DNA from: a virus
Direction: 5' to 3' (one strand)
Virus record (IMG/VR): IMGVR_UViG_3300046530_000374
Location: 1-54,471 of that record
Length of the DNA: 54,471 nucleotides
In this document: one piece after another, positions 1 to 6,741 of the stretch
How positions within the stretch are numbered: the stretch's first letter is position 1
Layout of the letters: every line of letters begins with the position of its first letter
The notes under the pieces: generated by a model
What the model saw: the letters and a program-made list of their open reading frames with translations, nothing else
Databases searched by the model: none
Told to the model about the DNA's origin: nothing
Program-made: the position numbers and the translations under genes

Positions 1-144
1 CTCTATGACCAGGGCTTCACCATCGGTGGCGCACGCCTGCGCATGTCCAGCGATGAGGTCAAGGACGATTCCCTGCAGTACAAGCAGCTGATCAAGCAGA
101 TGATTGCTGAGCTGGAAGATGTTCTTGTCGTGCTACGCAAGTAA
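1..144 (+). CDS. MerR-family transcriptional regulator, C-terminal end (5' truncated by window)
   Basis: Frame 1 is open from the first base to the TAA at 142-144 and encodes the last 47 residues of a protein. The residues beginning [15 protein letters not shown] resemble the segment following the helix-turn-helix of MerR regulators, and the rest is a helical tail. It is a host gene. In Pseudomonas a MerR-family gene lies between ihfA and tRNA-Pro, which fits the tRNA starting 90 bases downstream. Family membership is inferred from this short stretch and the context; the DNA-binding part is outside the window. Confidence 0.7.
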   Translation, partial: LYDQGFTIGGARLRMSSDEVKDDSLQYKQLIKQMIAELEDVLVVLRK

Positions 145-163
145 CGCAACTGGATCGAAATAC

Positions 164-192
164 TTCCATCATTCAAAAGCTTAGGGTATATT
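164..192 (+). promoter_or_regulatory. Candidate promoter of tRNA-Pro
   Basis: TTCCAT (164-169) and TATATT (187-192) are separated by 17 bp, followed by a GC-rich stretch, with the tRNA beginning 43 bases after the -10 box. The promoter stays attached to the tRNA after prophage insertion, because insertion is in the 3' half of the gene. Confidence 0.45.
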
Positions 193-234
193 CCTCGACG
201 TCCTCGCAAGAGCGACGACAGATTCACGCCTAGT

Positions 235-311
235 CGGGGCGTAGCGCAGTCCGGTAGCGCACTAGCATGGGGTGCTAGGGGTCGAGTGTTCGAATCACTC
301 CGTCCCGACCA
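235..311 (+). tRNA. tRNA-Pro (anticodon GGG)
   Basis: A 77-nt cloverleaf: acceptor stem CGGGGCG/CGTCCCG (one G-T pair), D arm, anticodon stem CTAGC/GCTAG with loop ATGGGGT (anticodon GGG at loop positions 3-5), T arm GAGTG-TTCGAAT-CACTC, discriminator A and encoded CCA. The gene is intact: the prophage att core begins inside the anticodon stem (265), so the element restores the 3' half of the gene on integration. Confidence 0.97.
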
Positions 312-317
312 TATAAT
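265..317. repeat. attL: attL core (53-bp direct repeat in tRNA-Pro)
   Basis: These 53 bases, from the anticodon stem of tRNA-Pro to 6 bases beyond the CCA, recur without mismatch at 54022-54074. After one mismatch another 11 bases also match. Upstream of the repeat only this copy continues into a functional tRNA 5' half. Strand exchange within this block by the adjacent tyrosine integrase is inferred from the repeat and its position. Confidence 0.95.
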
Positions 318-328
318 TCAATGACTTA

Positions 329-356
329 GGCCAATGTTCGCACCATTGGCCTTTTT
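329..356 (+). terminator. Intrinsic terminator downstream of tRNA-Pro (phage-borne copy)
   Basis: Stem GGCCAATG (329-336) / CATTGGCC (344-351), followed by five Ts. It lies just past the att core, so this copy was probably supplied by the incoming phage. A different hairpin with a GCCCAA stem takes the same place after attR. Confidence 0.8.
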
Positions 357-361
357 CATGC

Positions 362-380
362 GCGTGACTTTTGCGTGACT
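362..380. promoter_or_regulatory. Integrase arm-type binding repeats, left end
   Basis: Two copies of GCGTGACT (362-369 and 373-380), 11 bp apart, lie between the att core and the int stop codon. The identical 19-bp arrangement occurs at 53912-53930, just inside attR, followed by a third copy. Short repeats at one-helical-turn spacing near each att core are typical of the arm sites of lambda-type integrases; binding is inferred. Confidence 0.6.
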
Positions 381-390
381 CGTCGTTTTT

Positions 391-1569
391 TCATGCCTGC
401 CTCCTCTTCAAAATTGTCAGAACCGGCCCACGCGAATCGGTTGCTGATACCATGTTCGCAGCTTCAATCAGATGACCGAGCTCAGCGCCCGAGTAGTGAC
501 TGGTGATGCTGCCGTTCTTGTGCCCGAGCAAAGCCTTGCGGTCTTCCTCTGTGACACCCGCCGCCCGAAGGCGACGGCCGAAGGTGTGCTTCAAATCATG
601 GATCCTGATCGACAGATAGCCAGGGTGTGCGGGGCGAAGGTTTTTCTCCTGCCAGAGTTTCGCCGCGCGTACGCGTGCCTTCTTCCAGGCTGAATCGTTC
701 ATTCGGTGAATCGCGGTATCGTTGTAGGGAAATACCCACTCCTTACTGATGCCGCGCTGCTGGTCGATGATCGACTTTGCCACGGTGTTCAGCACTACCA
801 GCCTGTCGTCACCGTTCTTCACGCCTGAGTTTTCATGACGACCGCCAAAATCAGCGGGTATCAGAAAAACGCTGGTGCTGAGTTCCGGTACCGATATCTC
901 CCAATCCCACCTTAATTTGCAGACCTCCTGCTCTCGACAGCCAGTGTTAACCTTGAACAGGGCCATCGTTTGCAAGTGCGCCGGCAACTCTCCGAACAGA
1001 ATCGACTGCTCATCCCACGACATTGGGTAAGGCTTGCGGCTCGACTTCTTCTCTTCCAGCTTGGTGAGCATCGGCACGCTATCCAGCCATGGCCTCCGCT
1101 CATCGTCTCGCCATTTCCGGGCACATAACGACAATACCCGCACCACCCGCTCAATCGAGATGTTCACCGTCCTGTTGCTGACTCCTTTCTGCACCTTGCC
1201 GTCTGCCAACATCTTGGCCGTCAGCCGATCTTTGATAAAAGGCTCCAGAGCCTGGTCATCAATGTGGGTCAGCGGCATGTCGCCAATAAAAGGATCGAGC
1301 TGCGAAAGGTGATGCGCGGACAGCTTGAACGACGGCTGATCCTTGATCTCCACCAAAAACTTCATCGCAGCATCGCGCCAGGTCTTCACCTGACGCACCC
1401 CGTAGACTTTCTGCTGCCGGAGCTGCTCAAGGCGGTGAATCAAGTACCGTTCTGCTTCTTGTCGGTCAGCTGTGCCAGTAGATTCGTAAAGTCTTTCGCC
1501 GTTGATTTTCTTGTCGATATGCCAGAGCCCGTTCCTTTGGGAGAGCCCTGTAATCGTTTTTCGCGCCAT
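391..1569 (-). CDS. int: Phage tyrosine-recombinase integrase
   Basis: A 392-residue tyrosine recombinase that should catalyse site-specific recombination at tRNA-Pro. The catalytic domain shows Arg212 (NTGCREQEVCKLRW), the HxxR-type box as HDLKHTF (His324, with Lys327 where Arg is usual), His350 in LLGHKNG and nucleophile Tyr359 in SHYS. The ATG at 1569 has an AAGGAG site 7 bases upstream. Its stop is about 70 bp from the att core, and its first 130 bp overlap the excisionase gene in another frame. The Lys for Arg in the second box is the only oddity; the rest looks intact. A degraded relative lies past attR. Confidence 0.97.
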   Translation of the reverse strand: MARKTITGLSQRNGLWHIDKKINGERLYESTGTADRQEAERYLIHRLEQLRQQKVYGVRQVKTWRDAAMKFLVEIKDQPSFKLSAHHLSQLDPFIGDMPLTHIDDQALEPFIKDRLTAKMLADGKVQKGVSNRTVNISIERVVRVLSLCARKWRDDERRPWLDSVPMLTKLEEKKSSRKPYPMSWDEQSILFGELPAHLQTMALFKVNTGCREQEVCKLRWDWEISVPELSTSVFLIPADFGGRHENSGVKNGDDRLVVLNTVAKSIIDQQRGISKEWVFPYNDTAIHRMNDSAWKKARVRAAKLWQEKNLRPAHPGYLSIRIHDLKHTFGRRLRAAGVTEEDRKALLGHKNGSITSHYSGAELGHLIEAANMVSATDSRGPVLTILKRRQA

Positions 1570-1826
1570 TGTGTATCTCCTTTCTGGCGCTCGCTGCGGG
1601 GCAATTGTTGCGCCGCTGCGCCTTTTTTATCAATCGCCTTCGCTGCCACGTAGGAGGACGCCCAGTCGTCGAGCTCCTGACGATCGAAGCCGACCCCCCT
1701 CTCGCCGATGGGAAATTCGTTCACGAATGGCCGCACGATTTGGTTGAACAGCGCGAGGTTCATGCTCAGGTAGGCTGGAGCTTCGCCCGCACGAATGAAG
1801 CGGGGCTGGATTTTGTGTGCGCCCAT
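1440..1826 (-). CDS. AlpA/excisionase-like DNA-binding protein
   Basis: A 128-residue protein whose first ~55 residues (APAYLSMNLALFNQIVRPFV followed by a strand and RQELDDWA) match the winged-helix pattern of AlpA/MerR-type excisionases. It should bind near att and set the direction of recombination. A GGAGG site precedes the ATG at 1826. The C-terminal ~43 codons overlap the start of int in a different frame; they are Lys/Arg/Gln-rich and may be poorly constrained. The position immediately upstream of int supports the role. No homology search was possible. Confidence 0.7.
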   Translation of the reverse strand: MGAHKIQPRFIRAGEAPAYLSMNLALFNQIVRPFVNEFPIGERGVGFDRQELDDWASSYVAAKAIDKKGAAAQQLPRSERQKGDTQWREKRLQGSPKGTGSGISTRKSTAKDFTNLLAQLTDKKQNGT

Positions 1827-1846
1827 GGGCTACCTCCGTCCGGGGT

Positions 1847-2305
1847 CTATGCGGGGTTGAGTGGGGTGATAATCAGGAGGGGGAGCTTCATGGCTGAGTC
1901 CACCGCTTCGTCTAAGGTTTCCTCGTTGAGCACCATATTCTGAGGCGTCATACCGGCGAATACCCCGCCATCGCTGATCGTGTCTAGGTCGCGGGAGCGC
2001 AGCCACCGGTAGCGCTCGGCATCTTTACGCAGATTCTCGGCATCGATCTTGAGCTCGCCAAAGGCCCAGCTGAGCCCCAGCTTCACGTCCTTGAGCTCGC
2101 GGTTCTCTGCCTTAAGCTTTTCGTTTTCTGCCTTGAGAATCTCAACTTCATTTTCCGCACGAATCTTCATCACCTGATATGTGTCGCACAGGCAATACAG
2201 GTGGTAGTTCATACCGTGCAGGTCTTCGACCTCGTCCGCCTTAAGCGGGAAGCCGCCTTCAACAAGCCGTGTGATTTGGTCCATTCGCTCCTTGGAAAGA
2301 TTCAT
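1847..2305 (-). CDS. Hypothetical phage protein with coiled coil
   Basis: 152 residues; function not recognised. Residues ~50-75 form a heptad-rich coiled coil (ENEVEILKAENEKLKAENRE). The segment DAERYRWLRSRDL resembles a motif seen in many small early proteins of Pseudomonas phages. The ATG at 2305 follows GGAGG by 7 bases and overlaps the stop of the upstream gene, so it is translated as part of the chain running to 5.3 kb. No enzymatic motif or membrane segment is visible. Confidence 0.75.
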   Translation of the reverse strand: MNLSKERMDQITRLVEGGFPLKADEVEDLHGMNYHLYCLCDTYQVMKIRAENEVEILKAENEKLKAENRELKDVKLGLSWAFGELKIDAENLRKDAERYRWLRSRDLDTISDGGVFAGMTPQNMVLNEETLDEAVDSAMKLPLLIITPLNPA

Positions 2306-2844
2306 GGCTGCACCTCCGGCTCGCCGGGGAGAGGCATCCAGTGCGTAGGCTTCTCGGCACCGTCGCAACGGCACACACCCCAATCACCGAATCCGAAAGC
2401 GTCGAGATCGAACATTTCCTGTTCGGCTCCAGCCCACTCATCTCTCTCCTTGTCAGACAAGAAGTGATCCGGATCAGTGATCATCCCGGAGAAGACTCCA
2501 GCGTCACTGCGATAGAAAAGGACCGCAGTGTGCTGAGGGCAGGTATCCATGCTCTGCCATTCCCGGACGGATGCCGCGGTGCGACCAGCAAGGAATAATT
2601 CTCTGCCAGCATTGGCTCGATCTATCGATCGCAGCATTTCAAAGTAGGCCTGCACCTTCGTGCGCATCTGGGTAAACACAGCACAGCCGCCCAACCGCAT
2701 GGCTTCGTCTTCGATGGCGCTGAATTGGTCGCGCAACCACTGCGGTACGGCGTGTCCGGCCTGAGGCGGCCTATCGAACTCGGGCTCGCAATCCATGCAA
2801 GTCTCACCGATAGCTCGGCACAAAGCGCAGTCTGACAAGCTCAT
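2302..2844 (-). CDS. Hypothetical protein with cysteine pairs
   Basis: 180 residues, function not recognised. The N-terminus has CALCR...CMDC, a possible small zinc-binding unit. The C-terminal half (REWQSMDTCPQHTAVLFYRSDAG...THWMPLPGEP) resembles the short DUF551-type module (W-x-M-D-T-x-P ... H-W-M-P-L-P) common in phage early genes. The ATG at 2844 has a GAGG site and overlaps the stop of the upstream gene by 4 bp. The DUF551-like assignment rests on motif memory only. Confidence 0.75.
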   Translation of the reverse strand: MSLSDCALCRAIGETCMDCEPEFDRPPQAGHAVPQWLRDQFSAIEDEAMRLGGCAVFTQMRTKVQAYFEMLRSIDRANAGRELFLAGRTAASVREWQSMDTCPQHTAVLFYRSDAGVFSGMITDPDHFLSDKERDEWAGAEQEMFDLDAFGFGDWGVCRCDGAEKPTHWMPLPGEPEVQP

Positions 2845-3182
2845 GGCTTCACCTCATACGCTGCGCACGGACCTTCATGCCCAGAATGCCGACTGCATTC
2901 CCAGCCCTCAGGTGGAACGTCACACATCGGAGCGACGCACAGTCCCGCCTCACTTATTGCTAGCGCCAGGTCCTTGTTGTAGACGGTGTACCGCTTGCCT
3001 TTCGCATCGACTACGCGCCATGCAGTTGGCACAACAACGCCGGATGGAAGGCGTGAGGCTTGCCAAGCTAGCCAGCAATATTGAATAGTGGTGCTGTGAT
3101 ACTCGCCATTGGCAAACTGGCTCATGCGCTGGTTCGGGTACTCGCTTAATACCCACGCTTCGAACTCTTTACGACTTGTCAT
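2841..3182 (-). CDS. Hypothetical protein, MTSR-FE family (paralogue 1)
   Basis: 113 residues. It opens MTSRKEFEAWVLSEYPNQRM and continues with a Tyr/Trp-rich segment ending in AWQAS. The 51-residue gene at 3472-3627 shares this pattern (MTSRDQFEQAY ... YMARAWHWWQ), so the two look like paralogues. The C-terminal part has cysteines and histidines (CVAPMC, CSRHSGHEGPC) that could bind a metal. GGAG precedes the ATG at 3182. Function unknown. Confidence 0.7.
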   Translation of the reverse strand: MTSRKEFEAWVLSEYPNQRMSQFANGEYHSTTIQYCWLAWQASRLPSGVVVPTAWRVVDAKGKRYTVYNKDLALAISEAGLCVAPMCDVPPEGWECSRHSGHEGPCAAYEVKP

Positions 3183-3238
3183 GCACGGTTCTCCCGCCCG
3201 CCGTACACCGGCAGGCATGTGGATAGATGGGGAAGGGG

Positions 3239-3475
3239 TTAGTACTCGCAGTCGTATTCGATTACGCAGGAAAAACAGAGGGGGCGAAGATTGCGTTTCA
3301 GAGCTAACGAGCAGTCACGCCGAACCCAGAGGTCCTTGGATACGAAATGCCCGCAGTCGCGGCACTTTGTATGATGTTCGGCCGCGATCCTTGAGGCGCA
3401 TTCAAGCTTTATCCGAGCCTCAAGCGCTTTGTTCTCTTCCCTGAGTTTTTCCAACAGTTCCTCGTCATCCGTCAT
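3239..3475 (-). CDS. Small coiled-coil / zinc-ribbon-like protein
   Basis: 78 residues. An acidic helix (MTDDEELLEKLREENKALEA) is followed by CRDC-x19-CSLA-x9-CFSC, so CxxC pairs suggest a zinc ribbon. GGAGG lies 6 bases before the ATG at 3475, which overlaps the TGA of the upstream small gene. Possibly a DNA- or protein-binding adaptor; function unknown. Confidence 0.7.
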   Translation of the reverse strand: MTDDEELLEKLREENKALEARIKLECASRIAAEHHTKCRDCGHFVSKDLWVRRDCSLALKRNLRPLCFSCVIEYDCEY

Positions 3476-3627
3476 GCTGCCTCCTTGGCGCGCTGCCACC
3501 AGTGCCAGGCGCGGGCCATGTACCGATCCAGATAGCTGCCATTGCTAAGCCGCTGGTTCTGGCACCACTCCAGCGTGCAGTTGTGGTCCTCGGCGTAGGC
3601 CTGTTCGAATTGGTCTCGGCTGGTCAT
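3472..3627 (-). CDS. Small hypothetical protein, MTSR-FE family (paralogue 2)
   Basis: 51 residues (MTSRDQFEQAYAED ... RAWHWWQRAKEAA). Evidence that it is real: its ATG overlaps the upstream stop (TGATG), its TGA overlaps the downstream ATG, and it resembles the N-terminal half of the protein at 2841-3182. Rich in Trp and Tyr. Function unknown; it may be a duplicated short form of its neighbour. Confidence 0.65.
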   Translation of the reverse strand: MTSRDQFEQAYAEDHNCTLEWCQNQRLSNGSYLDRYMARAWHWWQRAKEAA

Positions 3628-4058
3628 CAGCATTCGCTCCAGTTCATTTCTTGGATGTACTCACAAGGGATCACCAAGCTGTCATCAGGTACGGTGCTTT
3701 CTGCCCTGGTATCTCCGAAATACGCGATGGCGGCCTTGGCGCGCTCAAGCGATAACTGTGCATGGCGGATTTGCCAGGACTTGCGCTGCTTGTAGGATCG
3801 AAGCGCCAGGGCCTTGTCGGTGTACGCAAACCTCCGGCCGTGCTCGCCGCCATCCTTCAAGACGCGCTTGCGGTACTGCTTCAACAGGGATTCTCGCTGC
3901 GAGCCGCCGAAGAGGTTGTTGTGGAATTCATCGACGATGTACCAGCACTGATCGGTCTCTCCGATCACCACGTACCTTTTGCACTTTACTTCCAGGCCTT
4001 TCGGGTCCAGCTCGTCAACGTAGCGGAAATGGGCCGGGCCGAGTTTTACGTTTTCCAT
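3627..4058 (-). CDS. Hypothetical early protein
   Basis: 143 residues, function not recognised. The first ~60 residues look like a small beta-rich domain (GLEVKCKRYVVIGETDQCWYIVD), followed by two basic helices. The ATG at 4058 is preferred over an in-frame TTG at 4094, although its nearest purine-rich site (GAGGAA) is 12 bases away, so the start is uncertain. Confidence 0.65.
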   Translation of the reverse strand: MENVKLGPAHFRYVDELDPKGLEVKCKRYVVIGETDQCWYIVDEFHNNLFGGSQRESLLKQYRKRVLKDGGEHGRRFAYTDKALALRSYKQRKSWQIRHAQLSLERAKAAIAYFGDTRAESTVPDDSLVIPCEYIQEMNWSEC

Positions 4059-4127
4059 GAGCGCACGATTCCTCGCCGCATACGCAGCAGGCAATAGGGG
4101 TAGGGTGGGGCCGAACGGGCGGCGGGG

Positions 4128-4667
4128 TTATTGCGAGGTGGTTTGATCAGCTTTGAGCGCTACGCCCGCTGCGCGGTTGAGTGTCTGCTTCGCCACCGTC
4201 TTCACGCCGGCGATGTTGGTCCCTGAGCCGAAGGACGTCATCAGACGCAAGCCGCCGGAAAGGATATCGACCTGTTCATCCGCTACGTTCAAGCGCTGCT
4301 GGAGTGCGGCGTTCTCGGCCTGCAGGCGGGTGACGTGGGCGCGGTCTACCAGTTCGGTGCCCATCGGAAGATCAATCAGAGGTGCGCCATACTTTATGGG
4401 GTAGCCCATCACGCCATACGGGAACGTCGCAACAGCATGCGAACAGATAATGGCTGCTGTAGGCACCTCCCCGCCAGCAGGCGGCACAGGGGCGTGGTGT
4501 TGGTGCTCATCGAACCGACGCTGAGCTTCCGCATCGCCTTTCAGGCAGCCACAGAGATATGGGTGCGCGGTGTAGTCGGCGTGGCAAAGCCGGTCGGGGT
4601 ATGAATTCTTCTCTTCGCACCCGCACCGTGCTGGATGCGCCTGTGGTTGTTGGCATTCCTGACTCAT
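4128..4667 (-). CDS. Hypothetical early protein with cysteine motifs and C-terminal coiled coil
   Basis: 179 residues. The N-terminal third has CGCEEKNSYPDRLCHAD...CGCLKG, suggesting a small metal site. Residues ~110-135 (VTRLQAENAALQQRLN) are a coiled coil. A strong AGGAGG site precedes the ATG at 4667, and the upstream gene ends at 4664 (4-bp overlap). Function unknown. Confidence 0.72.
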   Translation of the reverse strand: MSQECQQPQAHPARCGCEEKNSYPDRLCHADYTAHPYLCGCLKGDAEAQRRFDEHQHHAPVPPAGGEVPTAAIICSHAVATFPYGVMGYPIKYGAPLIDLPMGTELVDRAHVTRLQAENAALQQRLNVADEQVDILSGGLRLMTSFGSGTNIAGVKTVAKQTLNRAAGVALKADQTTSQ

Positions 4668-4984
4668 AACCCCTCCTGCGGATACGTGCCCACTTCGCCC
4701 TGGTCGGCGGCGTTGGCGGCTTGGATGATTGCCTCACGGCGAGATTTGATCAGCGCGACCAGTTCGTGCCGGTCGATCTCCTTGGCGCCCAGCTGTACGG
4801 CGCGGGCGCGCTTGGTCAGGCAGATGTCGTAGTGGCTCTTCACCGTGCCGGGGAACTGGTGCCAGCGCCGAGCGATGCCGATCTTGTCGGCCATGGCGTG
4901 CAACTCTTCCTCGGTGTCGGCAAGCATGTGGCACATCTTCATGCGCCGGTACGGGATCTGCTCGTTGTCGACGTAGACGGTCAT
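4664..4984 (-). CDS. DUF4031-like protein
   Basis: 106 residues beginning MTVYVDNEQIPYRRMKMCHM, with LADTEEELHAMADKIGI and a following HYDICLTKR. This is the pattern I associate with DUF4031, a short family frequent in phages and plasmids and of unknown function. The ATG at 4984 overlaps the upstream stop (ATGA). The family call is from recognition of the motif order, not a search. Confidence 0.75.
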   Translation of the reverse strand: MTVYVDNEQIPYRRMKMCHMLADTEEELHAMADKIGIARRWHQFPGTVKSHYDICLTKRARAVQLGAKEIDRHELVALIKSRREAIIQAANAADQGEVGTYPQEGL

Positions 4985-5316
4985 GCTGCAGCGCTCCATG
5001 GCCGAACTATGCTGCTGGCGTCGAAAACCTGAATGCCCACCAGCTCGGAAAGCCGATGCTCTTCGGTAGCACCGCGCGACAGCCGCCAGTCCGGCAGCAT
5101 TGCGATCCAGTCGCAGTCCATCAGCGCCGCAATGTCCTTGCGCATGCAGGCTTTCCAACACGGCTCGGAAGGGTTTAATTCAGCGGGGTTCACCACGTCG
5201 TAGCCAAGATCTCTGAGGCGAGCAGATTCGGCGTGAAAGGCTGGGAAGTTCAGATCGGGTAGGCCAGTCATCCGGCCGGAGACGTAAATGCGTGGAGCGC
5301 GGTTTTGTTCAGGCAT
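4981..5316 (-). CDS. DUF4406-like (nucleoside 2-deoxyribosyltransferase fold) protein
   Basis: 111 residues. The order YVSGRMTG - F...A..LR..GYDVVNPAEL - MRKDIAALMDCDWIAMLPDW - S.GA..E is that of the DUF4406 / nucleoside deoxyribosyltransferase-like fold, here small and phage-encoded, with possible nucleotide or NAD binding. I chose ATG 5316 over an in-frame ATG at 5337 because the latter lies inside the palindrome array at 5329-5374. First gene of a minus-strand chain whose upstream DNA carries that array, so it is likely under specific regulation. Confidence 0.7.
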   Translation of the reverse strand: MPEQNRAPRIYVSGRMTGLPDLNFPAFHAESARLRDLGYDVVNPAELNPSEPCWKACMRKDIAALMDCDWIAMLPDWRLSRGATEEHRLSELVGIQVFDASSIVRPWSAAA

Positions 5317-5328
5317 GGCGATATCCCT

Positions 5329-5374
5329 GTAACCCATACAGGTTACTTTTCGAGATGTAACCTCTGGAGGTTAC
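5329..5374. promoter_or_regulatory. Tandem 18-bp palindromes GTAACC-N6-GGTTAC
   Basis: Two copies of GTAACC-N6-GGTTAC (5329-5346 and 5357-5374) with different central hexamers and 10 bp between them (28 bp centre to centre). They lie immediately upstream of the 4981-5316 gene and downstream of the 5386-6060 stop. Conserved arms with variable centres indicate selection for a dimeric DNA-binding protein, or for alternative RNA hairpins near the start codon. Confidence 0.6.
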
Positions 5375-5385
5375 TGTGGGGTTGG

Positions 5386-6060
5386 TCAGGCGGCTGCCCG
5401 AGCGGCAGCGGCCGGCTTGTGGTTGGCAAGGAACACTGCCTTGGCAAAGCCCGCCGGCGTCGCGCTGCGGAAGTTTGCTCGGTCGGGGCCGGGAGGCGCC
5501 TTGTGGATTCGATCATCCGGCGAGCCCAGGCTTTGATCAGTGAATTGCGCCGGCATCACGAAGCCCCCCCCGGTCCACAGGCAGGTCTTTTTCGTGTATT
5601 GGTCGTCGGCGCAAAAGCCTGAAAACTGCCAAGGGTGAAACCAGTGGTCTGGCTTCCGCCAAAGGCTGCTGATCTGGCTTACCGGGTTCTCTGCGAACCA
5701 CGGCGCGCCAGACATCTCGCCGATGATTTGACACTGCCAAACGACATGCATGGCCTTGAACTGCACGGCCGGGTCAGCCTTGCGCTTCGCCTCGAACCAG
5801 CGGGCACCGCTCACGGCAAGGTCGGTGCACGGCGGGAAGCCGGCCACGAACTCAACCCTGCCGGTGGCGACAGCATCTCGAATGACTCGCCACGATTCAG
5901 GGTGATCGATGATTCGCCCGACCTTAGTGATCGCGCCTTCGACGTGCACGCCTTCCGGGTGTTGAGGATCGATCAGGATGGCCTCATAACCGGCTTCGAC
6001 CCAAGGCTTGGCCATGACGCCGGTGAGGTCGCACAGGAAGATCGCGATAGGTTTTTTCAT
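5386..6060 (-). CDS. C5-methyltransferase-like protein, short form
   Basis: 224 residues. GFPPCTDLAVSGARWF carries the Pro-Cys motif of cytosine-5 methyltransferases, and FAENPVSQI corresponds to the ENV/ENP motif. An N-terminal LCDLTGVMAKPWVEAGYE may be a divergent SAM-binding loop. It is much shorter than restriction-type M.C5 enzymes (about 300-400 residues), and I see no room for a target-recognition domain or the late Asn-containing motifs. It may modify phage DNA or nucleotides. The ATG at 6060 overlaps the upstream stop. Confidence 0.65.
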   Translation of the reverse strand: MKKPIAIFLCDLTGVMAKPWVEAGYEAILIDPQHPEGVHVEGAITKVGRIIDHPESWRVIRDAVATGRVEFVAGFPPCTDLAVSGARWFEAKRKADPAVQFKAMHVVWQCQIIGEMSGAPWFAENPVSQISSLWRKPDHWFHPWQFSGFCADDQYTKKTCLWTGGGFVMPAQFTDQSLGSPDDRIHKAPPGPDRANFRSATPAGFAKAVFLANHKPAAAARAAA

Positions 6061-6248
6061 CTGGATAATTCCTTGGCCTGTTTCTTCGACCAGCTGAGCA
6101 CGTCTGCGATGACGTTCTTCTTGAACATGCTCCGCTGGCGGTAGTAGTCGACGGCGTTGCGGGACACCGAAAAGCAGATGCCTTCCTTGAATCCCTGCTT
6201 CGCCAGCTCGTCGTGAACGCTCTTTTCGATGAATTCATGAGGTGTCAT
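6057..6248 (-). CDS. Small hypothetical protein
   Basis: 63 residues (MTPHEFIEKSVHDELAKQGF...). Starts with acidic-basic helices and ends in KKQAKEL. The ATG at 6248 is chosen over 6260 because it forms an ATGA overlap with the stop of the gene upstream (6245-6450). Function unknown. Confidence 0.6.
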   Translation of the reverse strand: MTPHEFIEKSVHDELAKQGFKEGICFSVSRNAVDYYRQRSMFKKNVIADVLSWSKKQAKELSR

Positions 6249-6450
6249 AACGGCACCCATTCATTGTTCGAGTCGTAGTAGCCGCGCCATTCACCTAAGG
6301 TGAAGACCAGCGTCCCGGGCGTGCACAGCCATGCAGACTTGATCGGCCCGCCCTTTAGCCTGAAGCTGGACTTGAATGCGTGCAGCACGCGCCGCCTGAT
6401 GCGAGGACGGGAAAGATCAATCCGCCTGACGCGGAGGGGGGGGTAGACAT
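6245..6450 (-). pseudogene. Small gene frameshifted at a C8 tract just after its start codon
   Basis: An ATG at 6450 has a perfect GGAGG site 7 bases upstream, but the frame it opens meets a stop after 31 codons. One frame over, a continuous reading (RRIDLSRPRIRRR ... GEWRGYYDSNNEWVPL) runs to a TGA at 6245 that overlaps the next ATG. The two frames meet at a run of eight C (G at 6436-6443 on the plus strand) in codons 3-5; nine C would give a 68-residue protein. This may be an assembly error, phase-variable slippage or a true null. Confidence 0.6.
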
Positions 6451-6546
6451 GCGTGATCCTCCAAGGGCTGCCATATGGCTGCTGCCCGCGTGATTCAAAG
6501 TTGGGGAATGGCCTACGCTTACCTCTCCACAGGAAGGGAGAAGGTC

Positions 6547-6741
6547 ATGAGCGAAGACAGGGAAAAGATGTTGCGGATGGCGCTGAAGGCGGTGCTGATG
6601 GCTGCGGTCGATCAAGGGCTTGATCTTGAATCACTCACCGAAGCCGCCATCGAATCGATGCTCAACGACATCGTGTACAACTCAGATGATGTCGCTCAGG
6701 CTGTCATTGCTATTGAGGTGGCGGCTGATGCGTTGGTGTGA
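6547..6741 (+). CDS. Small acidic helical protein, plus strand
   Basis: 64 residues (MSEDREKMLRMALKAVLMAA ... IEVAADALV), mostly amphipathic helix with many acidic residues. A purine-rich GGGAGAAGG precedes the ATG at 6547. It is transcribed against its neighbours and its stop directly abuts the stop of the minus-strand gene at 6742. Function unknown; the convergent, non-overlapping fit favours a real gene. Confidence 0.55.
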   Translation: MSEDREKMLRMALKAVLMAAVDQGLDLESLTEAAIESMLNDIVYNSDDVAQAVIAIEVAADALV

